A stretch of 64,000 nucleotides of DNA, taken from assembly GCF_006346335.1 (NCBI RefSeq), contig NZ_VDMC01000007.1, forward strand, positions 1 through 64,000, read 5' to 3'. The translations under genes were made by a program, and so were the position numbers. The notes under the pieces were generated by a model. It was not told the origin of the DNA, searched no databases, and was given only the letters and a program-made list of their open reading frames with translations. Positions within the stretch are counted from its first letter, which is position 1. Each line of letters begins with the position of its first letter. Positions 1 through 8,512 of the stretch are shown in pieces. Source of the DNA: Aequorivita sinensis (GTDB taxonomy: Bacteria; Bacteroidota; Bacteroidia; Flavobacteriales; Flavobacteriaceae).

Positions 1-53
1 AATTCAGGCAGGATAAGTTTCAGTAGGTCTAGATAATTGTCCAAAGCTTTGTT
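1..53 (-). CDS. Partial transposase N-terminus, ISAon1-like (runs off left edge)
   Basis: On the minus strand an open frame begins after a TAA at 54-56 and continues to the window edge without a stop. It reads NKALDNYLDLLKLILPE. The block YLDLLKLILPE resembles the conserved opening of the N-terminal protein of ISAon1-family (IS3-superfamily-like Bacteroidota) transposases, as I recall it. No ATG is in frame; a TTG at 42-44 is the only obvious start. Only 17 codons are visible, so this is a lead and not a firm call. It lies just downstream of the metzincin-like lipoprotein gene on the same strand, and that gene appears to end early. Confidence 0.4.
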
Positions 54-85
54 TTAAAAAACAAAAATCAGAATTCTATTTCAAT

Positions 86-979
86 TCACACACAACTTTT
101 GAGAATGATCCTTGGATATTCTATAAAATCTATTACTAAACCGACATAACCCTCTGTCAAATTATCCACAATAATATCTGCACTCACTACTACATTTGAA
201 CAATTGCTAAAGTTGGTTATATCATAATACTTATACCAATATCCTACAGCATCAGGATTATTACTTCCAGTGTTTGATATTCCAAGGGCATAAGGGGGAG
301 AGGTTGCATGATTTTCATCAATAAAAAAAGTATATGAATTATTAGTGCTATACTCTGTATCAGATTCCCATCCATCTATAGAATTATCAAAAGTATCAAT
401 CTCCAAGGTTTCACTGTAATATTTTTCACCAGCCCAATCTGGTTCCGTCGTAATACCAGAAGCAAGTTGGTTTAAATAATATGTTTTTTGATCACTTTGA
501 TATTTGTTATAAACTCTGTAATTATCGGCAACTTCTGAAGAACACATAATTGAGGTGGGTGAGCCGTTTGGGAATAAAGAGTAGGTATGGCCCTTGCTCA
601 TTAGTGCATGACCTAATTCATGGTAGATCAAGTTTTCGTGCTCTGTGTGGTTTTTTGATAACCAGCATCCATTGTTTTTAATTACTTCTACAGTAGCTAT
701 CCCATTTAAATTTGGGTAACCATATGCACAAAATTGAGTGCTATTGGGAGCAGAAAGCTCATTTACAAAAATTGCAGATAGCGGCCTATTCCTATAGTCT
801 ATGCCACGTTCTTCCATTTCGATATAAAAACTCTCTACGAAGGGTTTTAGTTCAGGCTCTATAAATGCTACAGGGTTTTGATTGGTGGAGGTAGAAGAAG
901 ATAGTCCTGTATCATCCTTATTACAGGATAATATTAGCATTGCTATTAAAGAATAATATAGAATTCGATAGCCAATCAT
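86..979 (-). CDS. Metzincin-like zinc metalloprotease lipoprotein, possibly 3'-truncated
   Basis: Predicted lipoprotein: a hydrophobic signal ends in LILSC (Cys19). H120-E-L-G-H124 followed by H131 gives HExxHxxxxxxH, and a SIM Met-turn follows at about residues 144-146, the arrangement expected of a metzincin-type zinc protease. Residues from about 195 look like a beta-sandwich carbohydrate- or cell-surface-binding domain (FDNSIDGWES onwards). That domain stops abruptly at residue 297, after what looks like only half of its strands, and a possible transposase start lies under 50 bp downstream. The substrate is unknown. The protease motif is clear; the truncation is an inference. Confidence 0.6.
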   Translation of the reverse strand: MIGYRILYYSLIAMLILSCNKDDTGLSSSTSTNQNPVAFIEPELKPFVESFYIEMEERGIDYRNRPLSAIFVNELSAPNSTQFCAYGYPNLNGIATVEVIKNNGCWLSKNHTEHENLIYHELGHALMSKGHTYSLFPNGSPTSIMCSSEVADNYRVYNKYQSDQKTYYLNQLASGITTEPDWAGEKYYSETLEIDTFDNSIDGWESDTEYSTNNSYTFFIDENHATSPPYALGISNTGSNNPDAVGYWYKYYDITNFSNCSNVVVSADIIVDNLTEGYVGLVIDFIEYPRIILKSCV

Positions 980-1061
980 TTTAGCTAAATTGATTCTATA
1001 AGGTATTGAAAATAAGTTGTATATGCAAAAATAAAATGATTAAACTTATCTAATTAAGCAA

Positions 1062-1517
1062 TTAATTTTTTTTAACTGAATTCGGTACTAAATGTTGGTA
1101 TTCGCCATCATTTCGCATAATATCTCTTACTATTGTAGATGAGATATTAGAAACCTCAGGAGAGCAGATTAAAAATATAGTTTCAACATTCGCCATTTGG
1201 TAATTGGTTTGAGCTATTGGCTGCTCGTAATTTAAATCGGTAGTATTTCGCAAACCACGAACAATAAATTGAGCACCCTTCTCTATACAGTATTTAGCTG
1301 TTAAACCAGAGTAACTTTCAACGCTTACCTTTTCTTCATATTTAAAGATGTCTTCAATAAACTTCAAGCGTTCTTCCAAAGTAAACATTGTTTTTTTATC
1401 GGCATTAACACCAATAGCAATAATTATTTCATCAAATAGGGGTAGTGCACGATTAATAATGTCTAAGTGTCCAAGTGTAATAGGGTCGAAAGTTCCAGGA
1501 AATACTGCACGTCTCAT
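1062..1517 (-). CDS. coaD: Phosphopantetheine adenylyltransferase
   Basis: Catalyses the fourth step of coenzyme A synthesis: ATP plus 4'-phosphopantetheine gives dephospho-CoA and pyrophosphate, in the cytoplasm. The nucleotidyltransferase signature is present at the N-terminus, GTFDPITLGH (residues 8-17), with the T-x-G-H nucleotide-binding motif. A second family block, YCIEKGAQFIVRGLRNTTD, holds the conserved RGLR phosphopantetheine-binding loop, and the SSTIVRDI block lies near the C-terminus. At 151 aa it is a normal length. The next genes on the same strand (a small membrane protein and surE) are 70 bp or more away, so shared transcription is possible but not shown. Confidence 0.96.
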   Translation of the reverse strand: MRRAVFPGTFDPITLGHLDIINRALPLFDEIIIAIGVNADKKTMFTLEERLKFIEDIFKYEEKVSVESYSGLTAKYCIEKGAQFIVRGLRNTTDLNYEQPIAQTNYQMANVETIFLICSPEVSNISSTIVRDIMRNDGEYQHLVPNSVKKN

Positions 1518-1586
1518 TCTTTTGTATTTTAATTTTAGGTTATTGAATTACTAAGTTAATGAGTTAAAGAAAAACTAGCTATAATT

Positions 1587-1874
1587 TTATAGAAACTTTG
1601 TATATAAGATTACTAATGCGGCAATTACTGTTGCCATAACAACTCCTCTTGCTCTATAAACTTGGTTTTTCTTAAGGTAAATAAAGAAAACTATTAAATT
1701 TAAAACGGCTCCTAAGGCTATTAAACTACCTAGAAAATCATTGGCTAATGCAGCTTTGATTGTATCTTCAATTTCTAAATCAGAAAAAAAGAAGATATAT
1801 AGATAGGTTCCTGCAACATTTGCCAGTAAGCCTATTATTAGTCCTATTAAAATTTCTTTTACGTGTGGTTTCAT
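1587..1874 (-). CDS. Small membrane protein of unknown function
   Basis: A 95-residue protein with three hydrophobic stretches at about residues 9-30, 45-65 and 75-93, so a three-pass inner-membrane protein is likely. The loop between helices 1 and 2 is acidic (DLEIEDT) and the loop between 2 and 3 is basic (KKNQVYRARG), which places that second loop in the cytoplasm by the positive-inside rule. I do not recognise the family. It sits between surE and coaD in the same orientation, about 70 bp from each. Confidence 0.75.
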   Translation of the reverse strand: MKPHVKEILIGLIIGLLANVAGTYLYIFFFSDLEIEDTIKAALANDFLGSLIALGAVLNLIVFFIYLKKNQVYRARGVVMATVIAALVILYTKFL

Positions 1875-1942
1875 TCGTTGTGTATAAATATTATAACAAT
1901 TGTATTATCACTAATTATCTAGTGTTTTACATCCAATAAATC

Positions 1943-2722
1943 TTACTGTAAATCCCAAGAATTAATTACCTTAATAGCATGGTGGGCTGTTAAATCGTAT
2001 TGAACCGGTACAATTGAAACATACCCATTTTCTAAAGCCCATTCATCTGTATCTTGGCCCTTATCTTGATTAACAAATTCACCAGAAAGCCAATAGTAAT
2101 CCCTCCCTAGGGGATTAGTCCGTTTGTCGAATTTTTCTTGCCAATAGGCATTTGCTTGACGGCAAACTTTCATCCCTTTTATTTCAGAAGAATTAAGCTT
2201 TGGGATATTAACATTTAAAACCACTCCATTAGGAAGTCCGTTTTTAAGCGTTTGTTCAGCAATGGCTTTTACAACTTTTTTTGAGGCTTCAAAATTAGCT
2301 TCTAACGAATAATCTAAAAGAGAAAAACCAATAGACGGAATTCCGGTAGTTCCAGCTTCAACCGCTGCGCTCATAGTGCCACTGTATATAACATTGATAG
2401 ACGAATTGCTTCCGTGGTTAATACCACTAACGCATAAATCAGGTTTTCGATCTAAAATTTCATTTACTGCAATTTTTACACAGTCTACAGGAGTACCGCT
2501 ACAGCTATACTCTTCTTGTGGCTCGTCTTTATTTATATTTATACGATTACAGTACAAAGCGTCGTTTATGGTAATAGCGTGTCCCATTCCACTTTGTGGA
2601 GAATCTGGTGCAACCACACAAACGTCCCCTAATGTGTTCATAACCTCAATTAATGCTCTTATGCCAGGAGCGTTAATTCCGTCGTCATTGGTTACTAAAA
2701 TAAGTGGTCTTTTGTTTGTCAT
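1943..2722 (-). CDS. surE: 5'/3'-nucleotidase SurE
   Basis: Metal-dependent nucleoside monophosphatase of the SurE family, which also acts on exopolyphosphate in some bacteria. The N-terminal signature ILVTNDDGINAPGI carries the metal-binding Asp pair D13-D14, and a further family block, SGINHGSNSSINVIYSGTM, contains conserved metal-site Asn/Ser residues. The 259-residue length is typical. A TAnnTTTG-type box on the minus strand (2743-2750) lies 20 bp upstream of the ATG. The gene is divergent from prc; their control regions share 2723-2883. Confidence 0.95.
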   Translation of the reverse strand: MTNKRPLILVTNDDGINAPGIRALIEVMNTLGDVCVVAPDSPQSGMGHAITINDALYCNRININKDEPQEEYSCSGTPVDCVKIAVNEILDRKPDLCVSGINHGSNSSINVIYSGTMSAAVEAGTTGIPSIGFSLLDYSLEANFEASKKVVKAIAEQTLKNGLPNGVVLNVNIPKLNSSEIKGMKVCRQANAYWQEKFDKRTNPLGRDYYWLSGEFVNQDKGQDTDEWALENGYVSIVPVQYDLTAHHAIKVINSWDLQ

Positions 2723-2732
2723 TCTTTAAAAT

Positions 2733-2765
2733 TTTGAAGACACAAAAGTACATTTATTAAATTTG
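2733..2765 (+). promoter_or_regulatory. Candidate promoter for prc (TTTG, 21 bp, TAAATTTG)
   Basis: TTTG at 2733-2736 and TAAATTTG at 2758-2765 are separated by 21 bp, matching the Bacteroidota -33/-7 promoter pattern. The first prc ATG is about 120 bp downstream. The box overlaps the surE control region on the other strand. Confidence 0.35.
2743..2750 (-). promoter_or_regulatory. -7 box (TACTTTTG) for surE
   Basis: The plus strand reads CAAAAGTA, a perfect complement of the Bacteroidota -7 element TAnnTTTG, 20 bp upstream of the surE ATG. No good -33 TTTG is seen at the usual spacing, so the assignment rests on the -7 box alone. Confidence 0.4.
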
Positions 2766-2883
2766 AAATAAGAATCCTTGTTTCTCAATCAATAATGGCT
2801 GTTTAACAAAATATTAGTAGCAAAATAGTTTAATGGCACGGTTTTTTGTATAATTTAGACACTCTTAAATCAACACCCTTACT

Positions 2884-5103
2884 ATGCGGATAATGAAGAA
2901 GAATTTTAAAGTTTTATTTTTGGCAGTTTTTGTTTCTGTAGCTTCTTGCAGTTTCACAACTAAAGAATTTGAAAACCCGGATAAAGATAAATTATTACTC
3001 GATCTTATAACTTATGTTCTTGAAAAAGGACACTATGACCCAAAGGCTATCGACGATGCTTTTTCGGCTGATGTTTTTGAAAATTTCATTAAAGGCCTTG
3101 ATCCTTTAAAAAGATACTTTTTAGCTTCAGATATTGAAGAGTTTAGTAAGTACAAAACTGAAATTGACGACCAAATAAAGAATAAAGATTTATCTTTTTT
3201 CAATTTAGTATATAATCGCTTCCAAGAACGAATGGAAGATGTGAAGAAAATCTACCCTGAAGTTTTAGACAAGCCCTTCAATTTTGAGGAAAAAGAAACT
3301 ATTAATGTAGATTACGATAATATCGAATATGCTACGTCAACCAAAGCTTTAAAGGCTCGTTGGGAACAGCAATTAAAGTTTACAACACTTTCTAGCTATT
3401 ACGACTATGTTGAAGAGCAAAAAACTAAACAAAAAGCTTTAGATAAAACCGATATCGATGATAATGCTGAAGTGGAAGATAATGATGACGAAAATGAAGA
3501 AAAGTCGAGTAAAACTTCTGAAGAGCCATTTGAGCCAAAGTCTATGACTGAGCTAGAGCAAAAGGCTCGAGAAACTGCCAAGACATCATTAGATGAATAT
3601 TTCGATTTCACAAAAGATCTTGTGCGTAAAGATTATTTTGCAATTTATCTAAATACTATTGTTGAAGAGTTTGACCCACATAGCAACTATTTCGCACCGC
3701 CAGATAAGGATCGTTTCGACCTTCAAATGTCTGGAAAACTAGAAGGAATTGGGGCTAGACTTCAAAAGAAAAACGATTATATAACGGTAATTGAGGTAAT
3801 AAGTGGAGGACCAGCTTGGAGAAGTGAACAAATTGAAGTTGGTGATGCTATCCTTAAAGTAAAGCAAGAAGGAGAAAATGAATCGGTAAGCATAGTTGGT
3901 ATGCGTATAGATGATGCTGTAAAACTAATTAAAGGTCCAAAAGGAACTAAAGTTACACTTACAGTAAAGAATGTTGATGGAACTATTTCAGATAAAGTTA
4001 TTACTCGCGATGTAGTTGAACTTGAAGAAACGTATGCTAAATCTTCATATATAGAAAATAACGGTCGCAAATTCGGACTTATAAATTTACCTCAGTTTTA
4101 TTTCGACATGGAGAACTATAAAGAGCGCAATGCTGCCTCCGATGTTAAAAAAGAAATTCTACGTTTAAAAGAACAAGGAATGGAAGGGCTTGTGTTAGAC
4201 CTTCGAAATAACGGTGGTGGATCACTGAGAACTGCTGTGGATATTGCTGGGTTATTTATTAAGAAAGGACCAATTGTTCAGGTTTCTTCAGCAGGTAAAA
4301 AAGAGGTTTTAGAAGATGAAAGCAACGAAATTGTTTGGGACGGACCTTTAGTAATTTTAGTAAATGAACTCTCTGCATCAGCCTCAGAAATTTTAGCTGC
4401 TGCTATGCAGGATTATAAAAGAGCTATTGTAATTGGTAGCAAACAAACATACGGAAAAGGTACTGTGCAAAATGTTGTAGATTTAAACCAATGGGTTAGA
4501 AACAATGATATAGGAGACTTAGGAGCTATTAAAATTACATCACAAAAATTCTACCGAGTTAATGGTGGTTCAACACAGTTAGAAGGTGTAAATAGTGATG
4601 TTGTAATGCCAGATCGTTACAGTTATATCGATATAGGGGAGCGAGATTACCCAAATCCACTACCTTATGATAAAATTGATGCAGCTAAGTATGATATTTG
4701 GGATGGCTATATTGGTTTTCAAGAAACCATTGATAACAGTAAAGCTAGAATGGCTAAAAATGAGCAGTTGCAACTAATAGATGAAAATGCGAAGTGGATT
4801 AAAGAGCGCAGAGATGAAAAGGAAGTAAACCTTAACTTTAATGATTATACTGCCGAAATTGAAAAACGTAAAGAAATAAGTAAACGTTTTGAGGCAATTG
4901 ATAAGTATGACAATAAGCTAACTTTTAAATCTTTGCCTTATGAAGTTGAATTGATGAAACAAGATACAACGCTTTCAGAAAAACGTAAGAGATGGCATAA
5001 AAGCTTAAGTAAAGATATTTATGTTGAAGAAGCTATCCACGTGTTAGAAGACTTAAAACTTAATAATATAAAAGCTAAAAAAGTAGCGGATATTAAAAAC
5101 TAG
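2884..5103 (+). CDS. prc: Tail-specific (C-terminal processing) protease, S41 family
   Basis: Periplasmic serine protease of the Prc/Tsp type, degrading or trimming envelope proteins from their C-termini. The signal region ends in SVASC, a possible lipobox. A PDZ domain lies at about residues 265-355. The S41 catalytic block carries the Ser/Lys dyad: S499 in SASASEIL and K525 in YGKGTVQ. The C-terminal 150 residues match the Prc-type C-terminal extension. A long acidic linker (residues about 187-215, rich in D/E) precedes the PDZ domain. The ATG at 2884 and another at 2893 are both possible starts; the second gives the cleaner signal peptide (MKKNFK). A strong terminator follows. Confidence 0.94.
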   Translation: MRIMKKNFKVLFLAVFVSVASCSFTTKEFENPDKDKLLLDLITYVLEKGHYDPKAIDDAFSADVFENFIKGLDPLKRYFLASDIEEFSKYKTEIDDQIKNKDLSFFNLVYNRFQERMEDVKKIYPEVLDKPFNFEEKETINVDYDNIEYATSTKALKARWEQQLKFTTLSSYYDYVEEQKTKQKALDKTDIDDNAEVEDNDDENEEKSSKTSEEPFEPKSMTELEQKARETAKTSLDEYFDFTKDLVRKDYFAIYLNTIVEEFDPHSNYFAPPDKDRFDLQMSGKLEGIGARLQKKNDYITVIEVISGGPAWRSEQIEVGDAILKVKQEGENESVSIVGMRIDDAVKLIKGPKGTKVTLTVKNVDGTISDKVITRDVVELEETYAKSSYIENNGRKFGLINLPQFYFDMENYKERNAASDVKKEILRLKEQGMEGLVLDLRNNGGGSLRTAVDIAGLFIKKGPIVQVSSAGKKEVLEDESNEIVWDGPLVILVNELSASASEILAAAMQDYKRAIVIGSKQTYGKGTVQNVVDLNQWVRNNDIGDLGAIKITSQKFYRVNGGSTQLEGVNSDVVMPDRYSYIDIGERDYPNPLPYDKIDAAKYDIWDGYIGFQETIDNSKARMAKNEQLQLIDENAKWIKERRDEKEVNLNFNDYTAEIEKRKEISKRFEAIDKYDNKLTFKSLPYEVELMKQDTTLSEKRKRWHKSLSKDIYVEEAIHVLEDLKLNNIKAKKVADIKN

Positions 5104-5133
5104 TACTTTCGAGTATTTCTAGAAGGCAGATTT

Positions 5134-5171
5134 AAAACCTACAAGATTTCAAAAACCTTGTAGGTTTTTTT
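5134..5171 (+). terminator. Rho-independent terminator after prc
   Basis: The stem AAAACCTACAAG / CTTGTAGGTTTT has an 11-base loop and a T-run, 30 bp after the prc stop. Confidence 0.8.
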
Positions 5172-5196
5172 ATGGCTATTCACCTAAAATTTTCAG

Positions 5197-5204
5197 TAAA
5201 TTTG
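5197..5204 (+). promoter_or_regulatory. -7 box (TAAATTTG) abutting a GTG start
   Basis: A perfect TAnnTTTG box ends 4 bp before the GTG start at 5209, so transcription would begin at or next to the start codon. No -33 TTTG is visible at 17-23 bp. Confidence 0.4.
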
Positions 5205-5208
5205 AAAC

Positions 5209-6312
5209 GTGAAAAACTCAACCTCATTAACACAAATAGCGCTTCAGAAGTTTAAAAAGAACTTCTGGGGCGTTTTCAGTTTGGGGTTTTTAATGGTTTG
5301 TGTATTAGTGGCCATATTCGCTTACGCATTGGCGCCGGATAATTCACAAAATGCAAATCAGATGCACTTATCAATTCATTCTAAAAACCCTGGGTTTTCG
5401 GTACAAATGCTTACAATTCCTGTTGCCATAGAAGATCAAAACCCAATCTCGGTTTTCTTTTTTGGTGAAAAGAATGCAAATACTGAAATTCCTATTTCAA
5501 ATTATTCATTAAAGTCTAATACTATCGAGATAACCGAATATACTCCTGAGGGCACTGATGGACTTCAAAAGGAATATTCAGTATCGCTTTTTCCTGATGT
5601 TTCTTCAGTGAAGGAAATTCCTAACAAATACATGTCAGAAAAGAAATTCTATCTCGGAACAGATAAATATGGCCGTGATCTGTTAAGCCGAATGTTAATT
5701 GGAATCCGAATCTCGCTTGCCATAGGGTTTGTAGCGGTCTTTATTTCCTTGGTAATTGGGATTACAATGGGCGCAATTGCTGGGTATTTTGGAGGGAAAG
5801 TGGATGCAGCAATTATGTGGGTAATTAACGTTACTTGGTCTATTCCAACGTTACTATTAGTGATAGCTATCACCTTAGCTCTTGGTAAAGGTTTTTGGCA
5901 GGTTTTTATCGCTGTAGGGCTCACAATGTGGGTAGAAGTTGCAAGAGTGGTTAGAGGGCAGGTAATGGGTGTGAAACAGATGCAATACGTAACTGCTGCT
6001 CGAGCTCTTGGTTTTAATGACTTTAGAATTATAGTAAAACATATTTTGCCTAATAGTATGGCGCCAGTTATTATAATTTCGGCAGCCAATTTTGCGGGAG
6101 CAATCTTAATAGAAAGTGGCCTTTCGTTTTTAGGGATAGGTGCTCAGCCGCCAATGCCAAGCTGGGGAGGAATCATAAAAGATCACTACGCATATATTAT
6201 TTTAGGAAAACCTTATTTAGCCTTAATTCCTGGCCTTGCAATTATGAGTTTGGTTACGGCTTTTATGCTAATCGGGAATGCTTTAAGAGATGCTATGGAT
6301 GTGAGAAATTAA
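5209..6312 (+). CDS. ABC transporter permease, OppC/DppC type
   Basis: Inner-membrane permease of the peptide/nickel (OppC/DppC) class of ABC importers. TM1 is at about residues 20-44. A large extra-cytoplasmic insertion runs to about residue 148, ending in the family block KFYLGTDKYGRDLLSRMLIG, where the usual LGTDxxGRD is plain. Five further hydrophobic segments follow. The EAA loop, which contacts the ATPase, is at AARALGFNDFRIIVKHILPN. The start is GTG. No OppB, ATPase or binding-protein gene is next to it, so its partners must lie elsewhere; the ligand cannot be inferred. The insertion between TM1 and TM2 is longer than in E. coli DppC. Confidence 0.9.
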   Translation: MKNSTSLTQIALQKFKKNFWGVFSLGFLMVCVLVAIFAYALAPDNSQNANQMHLSIHSKNPGFSVQMLTIPVAIEDQNPISVFFFGEKNANTEIPISNYSLKSNTIEITEYTPEGTDGLQKEYSVSLFPDVSSVKEIPNKYMSEKKFYLGTDKYGRDLLSRMLIGIRISLAIGFVAVFISLVIGITMGAIAGYFGGKVDAAIMWVINVTWSIPTLLLVIAITLALGKGFWQVFIAVGLTMWVEVARVVRGQVMGVKQMQYVTAARALGFNDFRIIVKHILPNSMAPVIIISAANFAGAILIESGLSFLGIGAQPPMPSWGGIIKDHYAYIILGKPYLALIPGLAIMSLVTAFMLIGNALRDAMDVRN

Positions 6313-6379
6313 TGTTATTCATTAAATCTTAAACTCATAGAATAAACACTTCAAACTTTTAAAGATTATAAGTTAATAG

Positions 6380-6387
6380 TATTTTTG
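6380..6387 (+). promoter_or_regulatory. -7 box (TATTTTTG) before the endonuclease gene
   Basis: A TAnnTTTG match ends 5 bp before the ATG at 6393, so the message may be leaderless. Confidence 0.4.
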
Positions 6388-6392
6388 ACCCT

Positions 6393-7208
6393 ATGAATCG
6401 AAAATACATTTATCCTTTAGTTATTATTATTCTTACCGTTGTATTGTACTATTCAGACGATATCTTTGATGGGAATAATAATATTATTTCAGAAACATCA
6501 ACACAAGTTGTTAGAAATTCAAAAGAATTTGATGACTCATTTCTTCCAGAATCTACTACTGGAGCTATAGTAAGACACAATTATTTCACACTTTCCTATT
6601 CTGAAGATCATGAACAGGCAGAATGGGCTGCTTATGAACTTAGTAAAAGCGATTTATCTAGAAATGAATTTAAAAGACCTTATTTTGAAATTGACAATAA
6701 GGTGTCAACAAAATCTGCAGACTGGCGCAATTACAAAAACTCTGGTTATGATCGCGGGCATTTAGTACCTGCTGGTGATAGAAAAATATCTTTTGAAGCT
6801 TATAATGAAACTTTTTTAACCAGTAATGTTAGTCCTCAAAACCGTGAATTTAATGCTGGAATTTGGAATCGTTTAGAACAAAAGGTTAGGTATTGGGCAA
6901 ATAAATACGACGGAGTTTATGTGGTAACTGGAGGTGTTTTAAATGGAAACATGGAAACTATTGGGTATGAAAATGTTTCTGTGCCTAATGAGTTTTTTAA
7001 AATTGTTGTAGATGTTACAGATGGCAATCATAAAGCTATAGCTTTTTTGATTCCCAACGAACCTAGTAGTAAGTCTTTTTATGAATATGTAGTTTCTATA
7101 GACGAAATAGAAGCTAAAACGGGTATAGATTTTTTTCCTGCCTTGCCTGATTCAATCGAAGATAAAATGGAAAGTATGATTGACTTAAAAGTTTGGGGAA
7201 AGAAGTAG
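6393..7208 (+). CDS. DNA/RNA non-specific endonuclease (NUC1/EndoG family)
   Basis: Sugar-non-specific, metal-dependent nuclease of the beta-beta-alpha-metal family. The DRGH motif (D120-R-G-H123, in YDRGHLVPAGD) supplies the general base His, and NREFNAGIWNRLE (from residue 150) supplies the metal-ligand Asn and the conserved E. A hydrophobic N-terminal segment (residues 5-20) without a clear cleavage site suggests export or membrane anchoring. The likely role is nucleic-acid scavenging or degradation outside the cytoplasm. It stands alone between a permease and the convergent rodA. I see no immunity protein beside it, consistent with an exported enzyme. Confidence 0.92.
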   Translation: MNRKYIYPLVIIILTVVLYYSDDIFDGNNNIISETSTQVVRNSKEFDDSFLPESTTGAIVRHNYFTLSYSEDHEQAEWAAYELSKSDLSRNEFKRPYFEIDNKVSTKSADWRNYKNSGYDRGHLVPAGDRKISFEAYNETFLTSNVSPQNREFNAGIWNRLEQKVRYWANKYDGVYVVTGGVLNGNMETIGYENVSVPNEFFKIVVDVTDGNHKAIAFLIPNEPSSKSFYEYVVSIDEIEAKTGIDFFPALPDSIEDKMESMIDLKVWGKK

Positions 7209-7255
7209 CTAAAAAAGTTTTCGGTTAGCAGAAAATACTAAATTTCAGCTCTGTG

Positions 7256-8512
7256 TTAGGTGTAGTAATAGTTGGCTGCATCTAGCTTTACAAATATAAA
7301 AAGTAAGATAGTAAAGCCCCATAGTCCAGATCCTCCGTAACTAAAGAAGGGGAGTGGAATACCAACGGTTGGAAATATACCAGTAACCATCCCTATATTC
7401 ACAAAAAAGTGAAGAAAGATAATTGCTGCTACACTATAGCCATAAACCCTCCCGAATTGATTTTTCTGTTTTTCAGCTTTATAAATAATTCTGAGAATGA
7501 GGCCAATAAATAGGAGGACTACAATCATACTTCCTACAAATCCCCACTCTTCACCAACCGTACTAAAAATGTAGTCGGTATGCTGTTCAGGTACAAAATT
7601 TCCTTTCGTTTGTGTGCCTTGTGTCCAGCCTTTTCCTAACCATCCACCATTCGAAATTGCAATTTCACTTTGGTTTGTATTGTAGCCAATTCCTCGTGAA
7701 TCAACTTCTTTACCAAGAACTATATTAAAACGGTCTCTATGGTGTTGTTTAAATACATTGTTGAAGATATAGCTCACTGAAAATGCAAACCCAATACAAG
7801 CAACAACAATCATTATATATTTTAAAACATTGGGGCGTTTTTTTCTATTTCTGTAATAAACTATTCCAGCAATAAGTAAAACCGCTACTGCCGCCCAAAC
7901 TGCTCCAAACGCAAGTGTAGAAACAAAAATAACGGTGGCAAAAAGTCCTAGTAATAAATAAACTCCGTGTAATCCTTCTCTGTATAATGGAAATACAAAT
8001 GCAGCATACACCAATACACTTCCAGGGTCTGGTTGTAGTATAATGAGTATAACAGGAAGAGCTAGAATAATAAATGCACTTATTTGGTGCTTTAACTCTT
8101 GCATATTGGTTTGAATGTCACTTACGTATTTCGCAAGTGCTAGACCAGTAGCTGCTTTGGCAAATTCACTGGGTTGAATGCTGAAACCACCAAAGTCATA
8201 CCAAGCAGTTGTTCCAGCTATAGTACGGCCAAACACAAAGAGCCCTGCAAGGGAAAGTAAGGAGACTAAATAAATAATACTTGCGTAATTTTCGTAAAAT
8301 TTTGATTCTATTGCTAATATGAAAATGATAAGTATAAAACTTAATCCTATCCAAATCATTTGTTTGCCGTAAATCTGCTTAAAATCAAAATATCCCTGAG
8401 CAGAATCACTGAGCGATGCGGAGTAAATATTAATCCAGCCCATAGAAACTAAGGCGATGAAAATAAAAATCATCAACCAGTCAAATTTCATATATGATTT
8501 AGCTGCAGACAT
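7256..8512 (-). CDS. rodA: Rod-shape SEDS glycosyltransferase RodA
   Basis: SEDS-family peptidoglycan polymerase working with PBP2 in the elongasome. It has about ten hydrophobic segments. Family blocks include QPSEFAKAATGLALAKY, the PDPGS loop (residues around 160) and the C-terminal GIPLPFFSYGGSGLWGF, all characteristic of RodA/FtsW. It is the last gene of the mreBCD-mrdA-rodA run; its ATG overlaps the mrdA stop by one base, so the two are translationally coupled. The length (418 aa) is normal for Bacteroidota. Confidence 0.96.
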   Translation of the reverse strand: MSAAKSYMKFDWLMIFIFIALVSMGWINIYSASLSDSAQGYFDFKQIYGKQMIWIGLSFILIIFILAIESKFYENYASIIYLVSLLSLAGLFVFGRTIAGTTAWYDFGGFSIQPSEFAKAATGLALAKYVSDIQTNMQELKHQISAFIILALPVILIILQPDPGSVLVYAAFVFPLYREGLHGVYLLLGLFATVIFVSTLAFGAVWAAVAVLLIAGIVYYRNRKKRPNVLKYIMIVVACIGFAFSVSYIFNNVFKQHHRDRFNIVLGKEVDSRGIGYNTNQSEIAISNGGWLGKGWTQGTQTKGNFVPEQHTDYIFSTVGEEWGFVGSMIVVLLFIGLILRIIYKAEKQKNQFGRVYGYSVAAIIFLHFFVNIGMVTGIFPTVGIPLPFFSYGGSGLWGFTILLFIFVKLDAANYYYT

